Assembly: GCF_003752025.1 (NCBI RefSeq)
Contig: NZ_RJKR01000006.1
Location: forward strand, 593,466 to 657,465
DNA length: 64,000 nt
Origin: Curtobacterium sp. PhB115
GTDB taxonomy: Bacteria > Actinomycetota > Actinomycetes > Actinomycetales > Microbacteriaceae
Direction of reading: 5' to 3'
Part shown: positions 32,159 to 40,860 of the stretch, piece by piece
How the letters are laid out: the number at the start of each line of letters is the position of its first letter
Numbering within the stretch: position 1 is the first letter of the stretch
Made by a program: the position numbers and the translations under genes
The notes under the pieces: generated by a model
Told to the model about the DNA's origin: nothing
Databases searched by the model: none
Seen by the model: only the letters and a program-made list of their open reading frames with translations

Positions 32159-32572
32159 TCAGCCCTGCGGGGCCCGGGCGTCGTCCAGTGTCCTGGTGAG
32201 CAGCTCCCGGAGCACGTCGCGGTCGACGCCCGTCAACCGGGTCACGGAGAGGCACGCCGTGCTCGACCGGTGCGGGCCGAGCCGGGCGAGCAGGTCGGGC
32301 CACCGCTCGGCGAAGCCTGCCGTCTGGTAGATCGTGTGGTGCTTCGGCCCGGGAGCGAAGGCCAGCATCGGTGCGATTCCGGAGTGGCCGGAGTCGTAGC
32401 GGTAGGTGTAATGACCGAAGCCGAGGATGCGACCCGCCCAGACGACCGGGTCGGTGCCGCTGACGTCGCGGTGGAGTGCGAGCAGCTCGTCCACCTCGGC
32501 TCGTCGCGCGCCGGTCGCGCGGTCGAGCACGGGGCCGATCGGAGCTTTCGAGGGTGTCATGGCGAGGGTCAT
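32159..32572 (-). CDS. DUF1801 protein
   Basis: 137 aa of the YdhG-like DUF1801 family: ARRAEVDELLALHRDVSG, VVWAGRILGFGHYTYRY and FAPGPKHHTIYQTAG are characteristic. Small cytoplasmic fold resembling phosphotransfer or iron-chaperone relatives; function not established. ATG 32572 used; ATG 32560 is an alternative. Confidence 0.8.
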   Translation of the reverse strand: MTLAMTPSKAPIGPVLDRATGARRAEVDELLALHRDVSGTDPVVWAGRILGFGHYTYRYDSGHSGIAPMLAFAPGPKHHTIYQTAGFAERWPDLLARLGPHRSSTACLSVTRLTGVDRDVLRELLTRTLDDARAPQG

Positions 32573-32586
32573 CTGATCTGCATTGG

Positions 32587-32601
32587 CACGTTCGGAACGT
32601 G
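32587..32601. promoter_or_regulatory. 15-bp palindrome in divergent promoter
   Basis: CACGTTCGGAACGTG, seven-base perfect arms around one base, between the DUF1801 gene and the small secreted protein gene. Confidence 0.5.
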
Positions 32602-32667
32602 TACGGTGAAGTTTCTATGTAGTCTTTCAGGCGTGGTCGCTGAGGACCACTCCAAAGAGGGGAACAC

Positions 32668-33023
32668 ATGAAGAAGTACCTGGCCATGGCCGCCGGCGTT
32701 GGACTGGTGCTCGCGTCGGTGACGTTCAGCCCAGCCGCGGCGTCGGCGGCGGGGAAGTCTGCGTTGCAGCTGCTCCCGTCCCCGCTGCCACCCGATGCAC
32801 TCCGTTTGCCAACAACACGACGATCACCACTGACACCACGTCGTCGAACACGTGGGAGCAGGCGGTCAACTTCCTCGGCCCGCTCGGCGTGACGCTCACG
32901 GCCAAGACCGGCTGGACCAAGTCGGCATCGATGTCGTACCTCAACAAGTCTGGGAAGACGAAACAGATCTGTGGCACGAAGGGCAACTGGGGTGCGGCAC
33001 CGGAACGCGCCGTCACGAGGTAG
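32668..33023 (+). pseudogene. Small secreted protein gene with a frame change after the signal peptide
   Basis: ATG 32668, with AAAGAGGGG just upstream, encodes a clear signal peptide (MKKYLAMAAGVGLVLASVTF, cleavage after ASAA). In that frame the rest is low-quality sequence ending at 32892. One base phase away, from about 32748 to the TAG at 33021-33023, lies a well-formed mature region: EVCVAVAAPVPAATRCTPFA, then TWEQAVNFLGPLGVTLTAKT and GWTKSASMSYLNKSGKTKQI followed by CGTKGNWGAAP. Loss of one base in the GGGG run at 32751-32754 would explain it. The restored product would be about 117 aa with three or four Cys in the mature part. I do not recognise the family; it recalls small secreted bacteriocin-like proteins. 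Could also be a sequencing error or programmed shift. Confidence 0.6.
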
Positions 33024-33498
33024 GCCGCTCGCGTGCACCGTCGGGCTCGCTCTCGTAGCGTGTCTCGTGGGGTGCACCTCGGCCTCGAGTGGCTCACTGC
33101 AGTTCGATGACAAGGGATTGGCCTACTGCGGGGACGTCGTGCTCCGTCAGTTCGGTGTGGGGATCGACCTCGAGCGTGCTTCGGGAGCGCCCATCACCAT
33201 CGATGCGGTTGAGCCCAGCAAGTCTGATGGGCTCCGGATCATCGGGGCGATCCTGGTGGATCGCCCTGGTGGCGGCGTCGCCACCTCGGAGTGGCCGCTC
33301 CCGGGGAAGTGGCCGGGCAAGCGCGAGGCGGTCGGAGCAACGGTTCCCTCGGGCAAGGCGGTCGGCTTGGTGGTGGGCGTCCGTCGGACGAGTGAGCGGG
33401 GTGGGTCACTCGGAACGATCTCGATCCGGTACACGGAGGGCGGTCGCGAGTACGTGACTGACACGTACTCGACCATCACGATGAGTACGCACTGCTGA
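32992..33498 (+). CDS. Lipoprotein overlapping the small secreted protein gene
   Basis: 168 aa from GTG 32992. The signal peptide ends in the lipobox LVGC28 (LALVACLVGC), so it is predicted to be anchored on the outer face of the membrane. The mature domain is mainly beta, with SLQFDDKGLAYCGDVVLR and ISIRYTEGGREYVTDTY; no family recognised. It begins 32 bases inside the preceding gene in another frame, with AAGGG upstream, implying coupled expression. A secreted small protein followed by an overlapping lipoprotein resembles toxin-immunity layouts, but this is inference. Confidence 0.65.
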   Translation: MRHRNAPSRGRPLACTVGLALVACLVGCTSASSGSLQFDDKGLAYCGDVVLRQFGVGIDLERASGAPITIDAVEPSKSDGLRIIGAILVDRPGGGVATSEWPLPGKWPGKREAVGATVPSGKAVGLVVGVRRTSERGGSLGTISIRYTEGGREYVTDTYSTITMSTHC

Positions 33499-33518
33499 TC
33501 ACGACGTGAGCCGACGGC

Positions 33519-33544
33519 CGGACGCGAGGCGTGCCTCCAGTCCG
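33519..33544. repeat. GCCTCCAG-family element
   Basis: GGACGCGAGGC followed by GTGCCTCCAGTCCG; right arm well conserved, left arm degenerate. Confidence 0.55.
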
Positions 33545-33568
33545 ACGATGCGTGCGCTGGGCGTGCAG

Positions 33569-33600
33569 AAGGGGCCGGTTCCTGACGGAACCGGCCCCTT
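33569..33600. terminator. Bidirectional terminator
   Basis: AAGGGGCCGGTTCC (33569-33582), loop TGAC, GGAACCGGCCCCTT (33587-33600): a perfect 14-bp stem between convergent genes. Confidence 0.85.
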
Positions 33601-33615
33601 CGTGGTGCGTGCTGA

Positions 33616-34731
33616 CTAGGCGTTCACGCCAGCGGCGAGGACCGCGGCCGCGGGGTCGAAGTCCTCGGGCAGCGGCTCGGGCTTCGTGATGCGCGAGGCG
33701 ATCTCGACGGCCTGACCCGACTCGGCTGCGTCGCGGATGCCGAGCATGACGTCGAGCGCGTGCGACGCGACGGCGCCGGAGGCGCGCTCGGGGCGGCCCT
33801 CGGCGATGGCGCGGGCCATCTCGACGACACCCGTGCCACGGCCCCAGGTGGAGCCCTTGTGCTCGAGCGTGGTCGGCTCGTCCTTGCCGAGCGTCCACAG
33901 CGTGCTGTCGCCGTCGAAGACGTTCGGGTCCGGCAGCACGATGGTGCCCTCGGAGCCGTTGATCTCGACGAAGCCGTTGCGGGGCAGCGCGTGCTGGAAC
34001 GACAGGGTCGTCTGGGCCGACTGGCCGCCCTCGAACGAGATGAGCGCGGCGTGGTGCGTGGGCACCTCGACGGCGAACTCGGTGCCGGCGCGGGGGCCGG
34101 AGCCGATCACGCGGGTCTCGCGGGACTTCGACGACACGGCCTGCACGCGCGAGGCGGAACCGAACGCGTGCAGCAGGGTCGTGACGTAGTACGGGCCGAT
34201 GTCGAACAGCGGACCGGCGCCCTGGGCGTACAGGAACTCGGGGTCCGGGTGCCACTGGTCCGGTCCGGGCACGTGGAACATCGTCGTCGCGGTGAGCGGC
34301 GTGCCGATGTCGCCGCGGGCGATGGCGCGGATGGCGGTCTGGATGCCGGCACCGAGGACGGTGTCGGGGGCGCAGGCGTAGCGGACACCGGCGGCGGCAG
34401 CGGCTGCGAGCAGCTCCTGCGCGTCCGAGGCGTTCGTCGCGACGGGCTTCTCGCTCCAGGTGTGCTTGCCGGCAGCGATGATCTGCTGCCCGACCTTGGC
34501 GTGCTCGGCGGGGATCGTGATGTTCACCACGATCTGGATGTCGTCACGGGCCAGGAGCTCCTCGACCGTGCCGGACGCCGGGACGCCGTACTTCTCGGCC
34601 TGGGACGCGGCGCGCTCGAGGATGAGGTCGGCGACCATCAGGACCTCGACGTCCGCGAACTGGGTGAGGTTGGTCAGGTACTGGTCCGAGATGTTCCCCG
34701 CACCGATGATGCCGACGCCGATGCGGCTCAC
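33616..34731 (-). CDS. Gfo/Idh/MocA-family oxidoreductase
   Basis: NAD(P)-dependent sugar or polyol dehydrogenase, 371 aa. Rossmann motif GIIGAGNISDQY at the N-terminus, the family's catalytic-site EKP motif in WSEKPVATN, and FDIGPYYVTTLLHAFG in the C-terminal domain. GTG 34731 overlaps the upstream isomerase stop (GTGA) and is preferred to ATG 34752. Works with the TIM-barrel isomerase, probably on a shared sugar imported by the divergent MFS protein. Confidence 0.85.
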   Translation of the reverse strand: MSRIGVGIIGAGNISDQYLTNLTQFADVEVLMVADLILERAASQAEKYGVPASGTVEELLARDDIQIVVNITIPAEHAKVGQQIIAAGKHTWSEKPVATNASDAQELLAAAAAAGVRYACAPDTVLGAGIQTAIRAIARGDIGTPLTATTMFHVPGPDQWHPDPEFLYAQGAGPLFDIGPYYVTTLLHAFGSASRVQAVSSKSRETRVIGSGPRAGTEFAVEVPTHHAALISFEGGQSAQTTLSFQHALPRNGFVEINGSEGTIVLPDPNVFDGDSTLWTLGKDEPTTLEHKGSTWGRGTGVVEMARAIAEGRPERASGAVASHALDVMLGIRDAAESGQAVEIASRITKPEPLPEDFDPAAAVLAAGVNA

Positions 34732-35528
34732 TTGTCGTTGTCCTTCAGCCATGCGAGCGACTCGGTGATGCCCTCGAAGACGTCGCCCTTGTACGCGTCG
34801 AACTCGACGACGCGGATGGCCTGCGGCGCCGCGGCGAGGATGCCCGCCACGTCGACGTCGCCCTGGCCGGCCGGGGTCTGGTTCTCGAACGCACGCTGGA
34901 GTGCCTCGGGGACGATGAGCGCGCTCTCGGACGAGGGCAGCGCGGTGCGGATGTCACCGTCGACCTTGCCGTCCTTGACGTGGATCGCGACGACGCGGTC
35001 GCCGAGGGCCTTCAGCACGGCCGGGGCGTCGGCGCCACCGACGGTCGCCCAGAAGGTGTCGACCTCGAGGACGGTCTCCGGCGAGAGCTGCGACACGAAG
35101 AGGTCGTAGACGGTGCGGCCGTCGACCTTGTTCGTGAACTCCCACTGGTGGTTGTGGTAGCCGAACTTCAGGCCGCGGGCGGATGCCTCGGCGGTCAGGG
35201 CGTTGACGCGCTCGGCGATCTTCGCGACGTCGTCGGCGGTCTGCCAGCGGTCCGTCGGGATGAAGGGGTCGATGACGGTGGTGATCCCGAGGCGCTCGGC
35301 GGCGTCCCAGATCGGCGCGGTGTCCTCGGCGTCGATCACGGCGACGTGACCCGACGGGGCCTTCAGGCCGGTTGCGGCGAAGGCACGCTCGAGGTCCGTG
35401 GCGCGCTCGACGAACGCGTAGGGCTCGACGTTCTCGTAACCGATCTCGGCGACACGGGCGATGGCCTTGTCGAGGTCTTCGGCGATGGCGTCGCGCAGCG
35501 AGTACAGCTGCACAGAAGTGGTGGGCAT
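34728..35528 (-). CDS. Sugar phosphate isomerase/epimerase (TIM barrel)
   Basis: 266 aa, AP-endonuclease-2 fold. N-terminal SVQLYSLRDAIAEDLDKAI and metal-site regions GYHNHQWEF, LEVDTFWATVGG, AIHVKDGKVDG and VVEFDAY are those of the IolE/xylose-isomerase-like group. Ribosome-binding site GGAG precedes the ATG. First gene of a two-gene operon with the Gfo/Idh/MocA enzyme; both dyads in 35613-35740 lie in its promoter region. Confidence 0.83.
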   Translation of the reverse strand: MPTTSVQLYSLRDAIAEDLDKAIARVAEIGYENVEPYAFVERATDLERAFAATGLKAPSGHVAVIDAEDTAPIWDAAERLGITTVIDPFIPTDRWQTADDVAKIAERVNALTAEASARGLKFGYHNHQWEFTNKVDGRTVYDLFVSQLSPETVLEVDTFWATVGGADAPAVLKALGDRVVAIHVKDGKVDGDIRTALPSSESALIVPEALQRAFENQTPAGQGDVDVAGILAAAPQAIRVVEFDAYKGDVFEGITESLAWLKDNDK

Positions 35529-35612
35529 TGCAGAGGCTCCTTCGATCCTGTCTGGGTGTCGCGGTCCGTCGAGGAGCGATGCTCCGCGGCGAGATCGGGT
35601 ACGACGCTACCC

Positions 35613-35639
35613 CAAAAACCACCCGGTGTGTAGTTTTTG
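35613..35639. promoter_or_regulatory. Operator-like dyad, isomerase side
   Basis: CAAAAACCAC (35613-35622) and GTAGTTTTTG (35630-35639) form a dyad with one mismatch in an otherwise G/C-rich region. Confidence 0.55.
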
Positions 35640-35713
35640 CTCCCCCGCGTTGCGCGCGTCACGAATGGCGCACGTCATGAATGAACGACACCTGTCGATG
35701 TATGCTCAGCGAG

Positions 35714-35740
35714 TCAAAACCGTGCTGTACAAGGTTTTGA
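35714..35740. promoter_or_regulatory. Operator-like dyad, MFS side
   Basis: TCAAAACC (35714-35721) and GGTTTTGA (35733-35740) are perfect eight-base arms. With the dyad at 35613 it suggests one repressor acting on both divergent promoters. Confidence 0.55.
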
Positions 35741-35769
35741 ACGGCACAGCATCGACTCAAGGAGGCGTC

Positions 35770-37068
35770 ATGAGCACACCCGAACCCGGCAGTCCCGCAC
35801 TGCTCAACCCGGAAGAGGGCATCACCCAGCCCGTCAGCACGGTGAAGGTGGGCGTCGGCTACCAGATCGCCCTGTTCCTCGGGCAGTTCGGCCTCTTCGT
35901 CGCACTCATGGCGCCCGTCTACGTGAGCATGCAGCTCAAGGCGCAGGCCCTGGTGGGCGACGACGCCGCGAACGTCATCGGCTCCGTGCTGCCGATCGGC
36001 GCGTTCGGTGCGCTCATCATGAACCCGCTCGCGGGCGCCCTCTCGGACCGCACCCGCACGCGCTGGGGCCGTCGCCGCCCGTGGCTCCTCGGCGGCGTCG
36101 TGGTCTTCGCCATCGCGCTGGCCTGGATCGCGTACTCGCCGGACGTCCTCAACCTGACGCTCGCCTGGCTCCTCGCCCAGCTCGCCGCGAACGCCACGCT
36201 CGCGACCCTGCTCGCCAGCTTCGCCGACAACGTCCCGCAGCTCCAGCGCGGCCGCTCGTCGAGCATCATCGCGCTCGCGCAGAACATCGCCGTGCTCGCC
36301 GGCACCTACTTGTCGGTGTTCTTCGTCGCGAACCTGCCCGTGCTGTTCATCGCGCCCGGCATCCTCGCGATCATCCTGGTCGTCGTCTACGCCCTCGTCG
36401 CCCGCGACGACCTGCCGACCTACACCCTCAAGAAGTTCACGTTCCTGAACCTCATCTCGTCGTTCTGGACGAACCCGGTCAAGAACCCGGACTTCGCGTT
36501 CGCCTGGTGGTCGCGCTTCCTCATCATCTTCGCGACGTTCATGTTCACCACCTACCGGCTGCTCTACATGGAGAAGCACCTCGGGATCGAGGACGCGAAG
36601 GATGCCACCGCGGCCGTCGCGTTCGGTGTGCTGCTCTACACGATCGCGCTCCTGGTCAGCGCGGCGCTCTCCGGCTGGGCCTCGGACAGGATCGGTCGCC
36701 GCAAGGTGTTCGTCGGCGGCTCGACGGCGCTCTTCGCGGTCGGGCTCGTGGTCCTCGCACACGCCGACACGGTCAACGGCTTCTACGTGGCCGAGGTCAT
36801 CATGGGCTTCGCGTACGGGATCTACTCGGCGATCGACACCGCGCTGGTCGTCGACGTGCTGCCGAACGCGGACCGGCCCGGCAAGGACCTCGGTGTGATC
36901 AACATCGCGAACGCGCCGCCGCAGTCGCTCGCGCCGGCCGTCGCGCTCTTCTTCCTGAAGATCGGATCGGGCGACGCCGCGGACAACTACACGCTCATGT
37001 GCTGGGCGGCCGGAGCCATCGCTATCGTCGGCGCACTTGTGGTGATCCCCATCAAGCGGGTTCGATAG
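35770..37068 (+). CDS. MFS transporter, sugar (GPH-like) type
   Basis: Sugar permease, 432 aa, about 12 helices. The loop after helix 2 reads GALSDRTRTRWGRRRPWLLG, which is characteristic of glycoside-pentoside-hexuronide-like and related sugar transporters; a matching ASDRIGRRKVFVGG lies in the second half. ATG 35770 follows AAGGAGG at 35759. Divergent from the isomerase/dehydrogenase operon and followed within four bases by another MFS gene. Confidence 0.82.
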   Translation: MSTPEPGSPALLNPEEGITQPVSTVKVGVGYQIALFLGQFGLFVALMAPVYVSMQLKAQALVGDDAANVIGSVLPIGAFGALIMNPLAGALSDRTRTRWGRRRPWLLGGVVVFAIALAWIAYSPDVLNLTLAWLLAQLAANATLATLLASFADNVPQLQRGRSSSIIALAQNIAVLAGTYLSVFFVANLPVLFIAPGILAIILVVVYALVARDDLPTYTLKKFTFLNLISSFWTNPVKNPDFAFAWWSRFLIIFATFMFTTYRLLYMEKHLGIEDAKDATAAVAFGVLLYTIALLVSAALSGWASDRIGRRKVFVGGSTALFAVGLVVLAHADTVNGFYVAEVIMGFAYGIYSAIDTALVVDVLPNADRPGKDLGVINIANAPPQSLAPAVALFFLKIGSGDAADNYTLMCWAAGAIAIVGALVVIPIKRVR

Positions 37069-37072
37069 CCGG

Positions 37073-38278
37073 ATGCACACCCCCGGGGTCGACGTCGACC
37101 GCAGTCAGCTCGTCCGGTGGCGGACCGCGATCATCATCGCGTTCGCCATCGGCGGGGTCAGCCTCGCTGGCTGGGGTCCCCGGCTCCCGGAGCTCCGCGT
37201 CGAACTCGGCGTCGACGTGGGCACGATCGGACTCATGCTCGGCGGCGTCACCGTCGGCTCGATCGGCGGGCTGCTCAGCGCCGCTCCGCTGCTCCGTCGC
37301 CTCGGCGGACGCCGCGCGTTGACCGCCGTCGCGGTCCTGGTGCCGGCATCCCTGGCCGTCATCGGCATCGCCGCCGCGCTGCACTCCGTGCCGCTCGCGA
37401 GCGTCGGCTTCGTCGTCGCCGGAGCCGGTATCGGTTGCCTCGACGTGATGGCGAACGTCGAGGGCACGGCGATCGAGGTGCTCGCCGGTCGCACGCTGCT
37501 CCCGTTGATGCACGCCGCCTGGTCGGGAGGCGCGGCACTCGGTGCCGGGATCGCCGCCCTCTGCGCATGGCTGGGCATCACCCCCTCAGCCCAGCTGATC
37601 GGAGAAGCCGTCGTCATCCTCGTGGTCGGCGTCGTCGCGATGCGCGCCGTCCCGGACGGCACCCGCGCCGAGGCGCAGGACACGTCGCTCACGCCCCGCC
37701 AGCGCCTGCGGCAGTGGGCGCGCGGCTGGACGGACGTGCGGCTGCTGCTCATCGGCGTCGTGATGCTCGGGGTCGAGCTCGGAGAGGGCTCGGCGAACAA
37801 CTGGCTCGCGCTCGCCGCCACCGACGGCCACGGGCAGACCGCGACGGTCGGTGCGTTGTTCTTCACCGTGTTCGCCGTCTCCGAGGCCGCCACCCGGGTC
37901 TTCGCCGGACCCGTCGTCGACCGGCTCGGACGGGTCAGCACGATCCGCTGGACGACCGCGCTCGGCATCGTCGGAGCCGTCCTGTTCATCGTCGGTTCGT
38001 CGTGGTGGCTCACGCTCATCGGCGTCGTGCTCTGGGCGGTCGGCGTCTCGATGGGCTTCCCGCTCGGCATGTCGGCGGCGGCGCAGAGTGGCCCGAACCC
38101 GGCCGCACGGGTGAGCGTCGTCGCCTCGATCGGGTACTTCGCGAACTTCGCCGGTCCGCCCGTGATCGGTGCGATCGCCGAGCAGGTGGGCGCGCTCAGT
38201 GCACTCTGGCTGATCGCGGTGCTCTTCGTGGCCGCGTTCGCCGCGTCCGGGTCGTTGCGTCCGGTCGAGCGCGGATAG
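37073..38278 (+). CDS. MFS transporter (YbjJ/FucP-like)
   Basis: 401 aa, about 12 helices. GWGPRLPELRVELGVDVGTIG and LPLMHAAWSGGAALGAGI match a group that has another member in this window (45774-47159). The loop RVFAGPVVDRLGRVSTIRW marks the second half. Starts four bases after the previous stop, so it is part of that operon. May be an exporter or importer; substrate unknown. Confidence 0.8.
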   Translation: MHTPGVDVDRSQLVRWRTAIIIAFAIGGVSLAGWGPRLPELRVELGVDVGTIGLMLGGVTVGSIGGLLSAAPLLRRLGGRRALTAVAVLVPASLAVIGIAAALHSVPLASVGFVVAGAGIGCLDVMANVEGTAIEVLAGRTLLPLMHAAWSGGAALGAGIAALCAWLGITPSAQLIGEAVVILVVGVVAMRAVPDGTRAEAQDTSLTPRQRLRQWARGWTDVRLLLIGVVMLGVELGEGSANNWLALAATDGHGQTATVGALFFTVFAVSEAATRVFAGPVVDRLGRVSTIRWTTALGIVGAVLFIVGSSWWLTLIGVVLWAVGVSMGFPLGMSAAAQSGPNPAARVSVVASIGYFANFAGPPVIGAIAEQVGALSALWLIAVLFVAAFAASGSLRPVERG

Positions 38279-38279
38279 C

Positions 38280-39611
38280 GTGAGGGACATGCTCGACGCC
38301 ACGCCTGCCCCCTTCGACACTCCTGTCGGACGCATCGTCGGGACCGTCGACGGCGACGTGGTGCGCGCCTACGGGATCCCGTACGCACGTGCCGACCGCT
38401 TCGCGCCGCCGGAGCCGATGCCGCCCTTCACGACCGACCTGCACGCGTCGACCCCGGCGCCCGTCGCACCCCAGCCGCACGCCCAGTTCGTCGACCAGCT
38501 CCTGCGCCCGGTCGAGGACATCGACGTCGACGAGCACTGCCAGCGGCTCTCGATCACGCTGCCGGCCGACGTCCGGCCCGACGAGCAGCTGCCCGTCATG
38601 GTCTGGATCCACGGCGGCTCGTACGTGATCGGCGGGGGAGACCTGCCGATCTACGACGCCCGCGACCTGGTGACCGAGCAGCGCGTCATCGTGGTGTCGG
38701 TGACCTTCCGACTCGGGATCCTCGGGTTCCTGGGCGACGGTGCGACGATCCCGGCGAACCTCGGACTGCTCGACCTGGTGGAGGCGCTCCGCTGGGTGCG
38801 CGCGAACATCCGCGCGTTCGGCGGCGATCCCGACCTCGTCACCGTGTTCGGCCAGTCCGCCGGCGGTGACGCCGCTGCCCACCTGATGATCAGCGAGGGG
38901 GCGGCTGGGTTGTTCCGGCGGGCGATCATCCAGAGCGCGCCGCTCGGGCTCTCGCGCGGGCGCTCCCGGATGAACCGGGCGATGATCCGCGCCGTCGGGG
39001 CCGTGCACGCGGACACCCCGCTCGACGACCTGCTCGAGCGACAGGCCCTCGGGACCCGCGCGGCCGCACCCTTCGGCCTGGCCGGCGGGATGCCGTTCGG
39101 GACGCAGTACGGATTCGCGCCGTTGCCCGCCGAGCGTGACCTCGACGCGGCCTGGAGCCGGGTCGCCCCCGACATCGACGTCCTGATCGGCTCCGGCACC
39201 GACGAGACCGGGATGTACGTGCCCCTGATCCCCGGCCTGTCGCGGGTCGCGCGCTCGCGGGTCCTGCGCCCGGCGCTCCGGTGGTGGGTGGTCCGTCCGC
39301 TCTCCGACGTCATCTACGGCCGTGACGTCCGGCGCTTCACCGCCCGGCACCGTCGGGCCGGCGGACGAGCCACGTCGTACCGACTCGTCCGTGGCGTGAC
39401 GACCGCGCCGACCGGAGCCGTGCACATGAGCGACCTGCCCCTGCTGCTCGGCGGCCGCGAGGCCTGGGCGGGGACCCGGTTCGTCCCCGAGCGCGACTGG
39501 CCGGAGGTCGAGCGCCGCGGCCGGGCCTTCCGCGCGATCTGGGCGGAGTTCGCGCGCACCGGTGTGGTGCGGGCTCCGGACGACGAGACACTGACGTTCG
39601 ACCGGCACTGA
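38280..39611 (+). CDS. Type-B carboxylesterase
   Basis: Alpha/beta-hydrolase esterase, 443 aa. Oxyanion loop WIHGGSYVIGGG, nucleophile Ser193 in VFGQSAGGDAAA, acidic residue in GSGTDETGMY, and a candidate His in GAVHMSDLPLL. No signal peptide, so cytoplasmic. GTG 38280 starts one base after the MFS stop; ATG 38289 is an alternative. Could remove acyl groups from the sugar imported by the preceding transporters. Its last codons and stop lie in a 17-base tandem repeat. Confidence 0.83.
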   Translation: MRDMLDATPAPFDTPVGRIVGTVDGDVVRAYGIPYARADRFAPPEPMPPFTTDLHASTPAPVAPQPHAQFVDQLLRPVEDIDVDEHCQRLSITLPADVRPDEQLPVMVWIHGGSYVIGGGDLPIYDARDLVTEQRVIVVSVTFRLGILGFLGDGATIPANLGLLDLVEALRWVRANIRAFGGDPDLVTVFGQSAGGDAAAHLMISEGAAGLFRRAIIQSAPLGLSRGRSRMNRAMIRAVGAVHADTPLDDLLERQALGTRAAAPFGLAGGMPFGTQYGFAPLPAERDLDAAWSRVAPDIDVLIGSGTDETGMYVPLIPGLSRVARSRVLRPALRWWVVRPLSDVIYGRDVRRFTARHRRAGGRATSYRLVRGVTTAPTGAVHMSDLPLLLGGREAWAGTRFVPERDWPEVERRGRAFRAIWAEFARTGVVRAPDDETLTFDRH

Positions 39612-39659
39612 CGTCTGACCGGCACTGACGTCTGACCGGCACCGACGTTCGACCGGCAC
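39592..39659. repeat. Four tandem copies of a 17-base unit
   Basis: Unit TGACGTCTGACCGGCAC at 39592, 39609, 39626 and 39643, with small variations. The esterase stop codon is the first three bases of copy two. Confidence 0.9.
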
Positions 39660-39720
39660 GACCCGCCCACCGGACGGGCGACCCCTGAACTGGCGGGTCG
39701 CGTGGGGGCCGTCCGGCCCG

Positions 39721-39726
39721 GACAAT
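39721..39726 (+). promoter_or_regulatory. -10 box (GACAAT), leaderless
   Basis: GACAAT ends seven bases before ATG 39734. Confidence 0.4.
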
Positions 39727-39733
39727 CGACTGC

Positions 39734-40324
39734 ATGTCCACGTCCGACGCCGATCTCCGCGCACGCATCGTGTCCGGTGCGATCCGCGCGTACCAGGTGG
39801 CCGACTTCCACAGCGTCGGGCCCGACGAGGTCGCCGAGCACGCCGGTGTCACCGTGGACGAGGTGCACCGCGCCTACCCGATGTGGGAACTGCTCGTCGT
39901 CGCCGTGATGGACCGCTGGAACAACGGCAGCCGTCGCGCGCTCTGGGTCGTCGCCGAGCGCGAGGGGGCGGTCGCGTACCTCCGAGCTCGCCTCGAGGCC
40001 GGACTCGACGAGCCCGCGCTCGTCCGGCTCCGTGTCGCCCTGCTCAGCGCCGCGTCGAACCCGGGCCACCCGGCCGCCGGCTGGTTCCGCGCGCAGTACA
40101 CGCACTCGTTCGAGGACATCACGCTCGCGCTCGTCCGGGACGTCGTCGCCGGTCGGGAACCCCGAGGCGCCTCGCCCCGGCACGCCGCGGAGCAGCTCGT
40201 CGGGCTCTGGGAGGGACTCCAGGTGCAGGCCATGCTCCGTTCGGACACCGACGCCCTCGGTGGGTTCGACCGTGCGATCGCGCGGATGCGGGCCGGTTGG
40301 GCCGCCGTCGGGGCCTCCGTCTGA
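39734..40324 (+). CDS. TetR-family regulator
   Basis: 196 aa. A divergent N-terminal helix-turn-helix (GAIRAYQVADFHSVGPDEVA, EHAGVTVDEVHRAYPMWELL) at residues 12-53 and an all-helical ligand domain. HTH is less canonical than the other TetR proteins here, so target recognition may differ. Separate transcription unit; target unknown. Confidence 0.75.
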   Translation: MSTSDADLRARIVSGAIRAYQVADFHSVGPDEVAEHAGVTVDEVHRAYPMWELLVVAVMDRWNNGSRRALWVVAEREGAVAYLRARLEAGLDEPALVRLRVALLSAASNPGHPAAGWFRAQYTHSFEDITLALVRDVVAGREPRGASPRHAAEQLVGLWEGLQVQAMLRSDTDALGGFDRAIARMRAGWAAVGASV

Positions 40325-40415
40325 ACTGCTGACGGGCCACACCGTCCCGCTGACTCCCGTGCGGGTCACGGCGCGGCTCGCGTCCGTCCGCTCGGGCACC
40401 TGGCATGGTCGGCTG

Positions 40416-40856
40416 ATGGAGTACACCGACTACGACACCCGGCTCGCCGCCTACGGCGTGATCACGGACGGTGACCGGGTGCTCCTGGCGAAGCTCCGGT
40501 TCCCCGACGCCGGCACGTGGACGCTGCCGGGTGGCGGTGTCGAGTTCGACGAGACCGTCGAGCAGGCCGTCGTCCGCGAGGTCCGCGAGGAGACCGGGTA
40601 CGAGGCCGAGGTCGGTGCCCTGCTCGGGGTCCGGCACCACGTCGTGCCCGCCGAGCGCCGCATCCACGCCAACGGCCGACCGATGAAGGCCGTGCAGGTG
40701 GTGTTCCGGGCGACCGTCGTCGGCGGGGCACTGCGGGACGAGATCGACGGCTCGACCGACGAGTCGCGCTGGCTGCCGATCGCCGAGCTCCCGCACCACC
40801 GCCACGGCCTGCTGGTGCCGATCGCGCTCGCGTGGGCGGGCGCGCTCTCCCGCTGA
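40416..40856 (+). CDS. Nudix hydrolase
   Basis: 146 aa. The complete Nudix box lies at about residues 47-69 (starts GGGVEFDETVEQ, ends REVREETG), giving a Mg-dependent pyrophosphohydrolase for nucleotide or sugar-nucleotide substrates. CATGGT six bases upstream of ATG 40416 suggests a leaderless start. Convergent with the VOC gene, four bases apart. Confidence 0.88.
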   Translation: MEYTDYDTRLAAYGVITDGDRVLLAKLRFPDAGTWTLPGGGVEFDETVEQAVVREVREETGYEAEVGALLGVRHHVVPAERRIHANGRPMKAVQVVFRATVVGGALRDEIDGSTDESRWLPIAELPHHRHGLLVPIALAWAGALSR

Positions 40857-40860
40857 GCCG

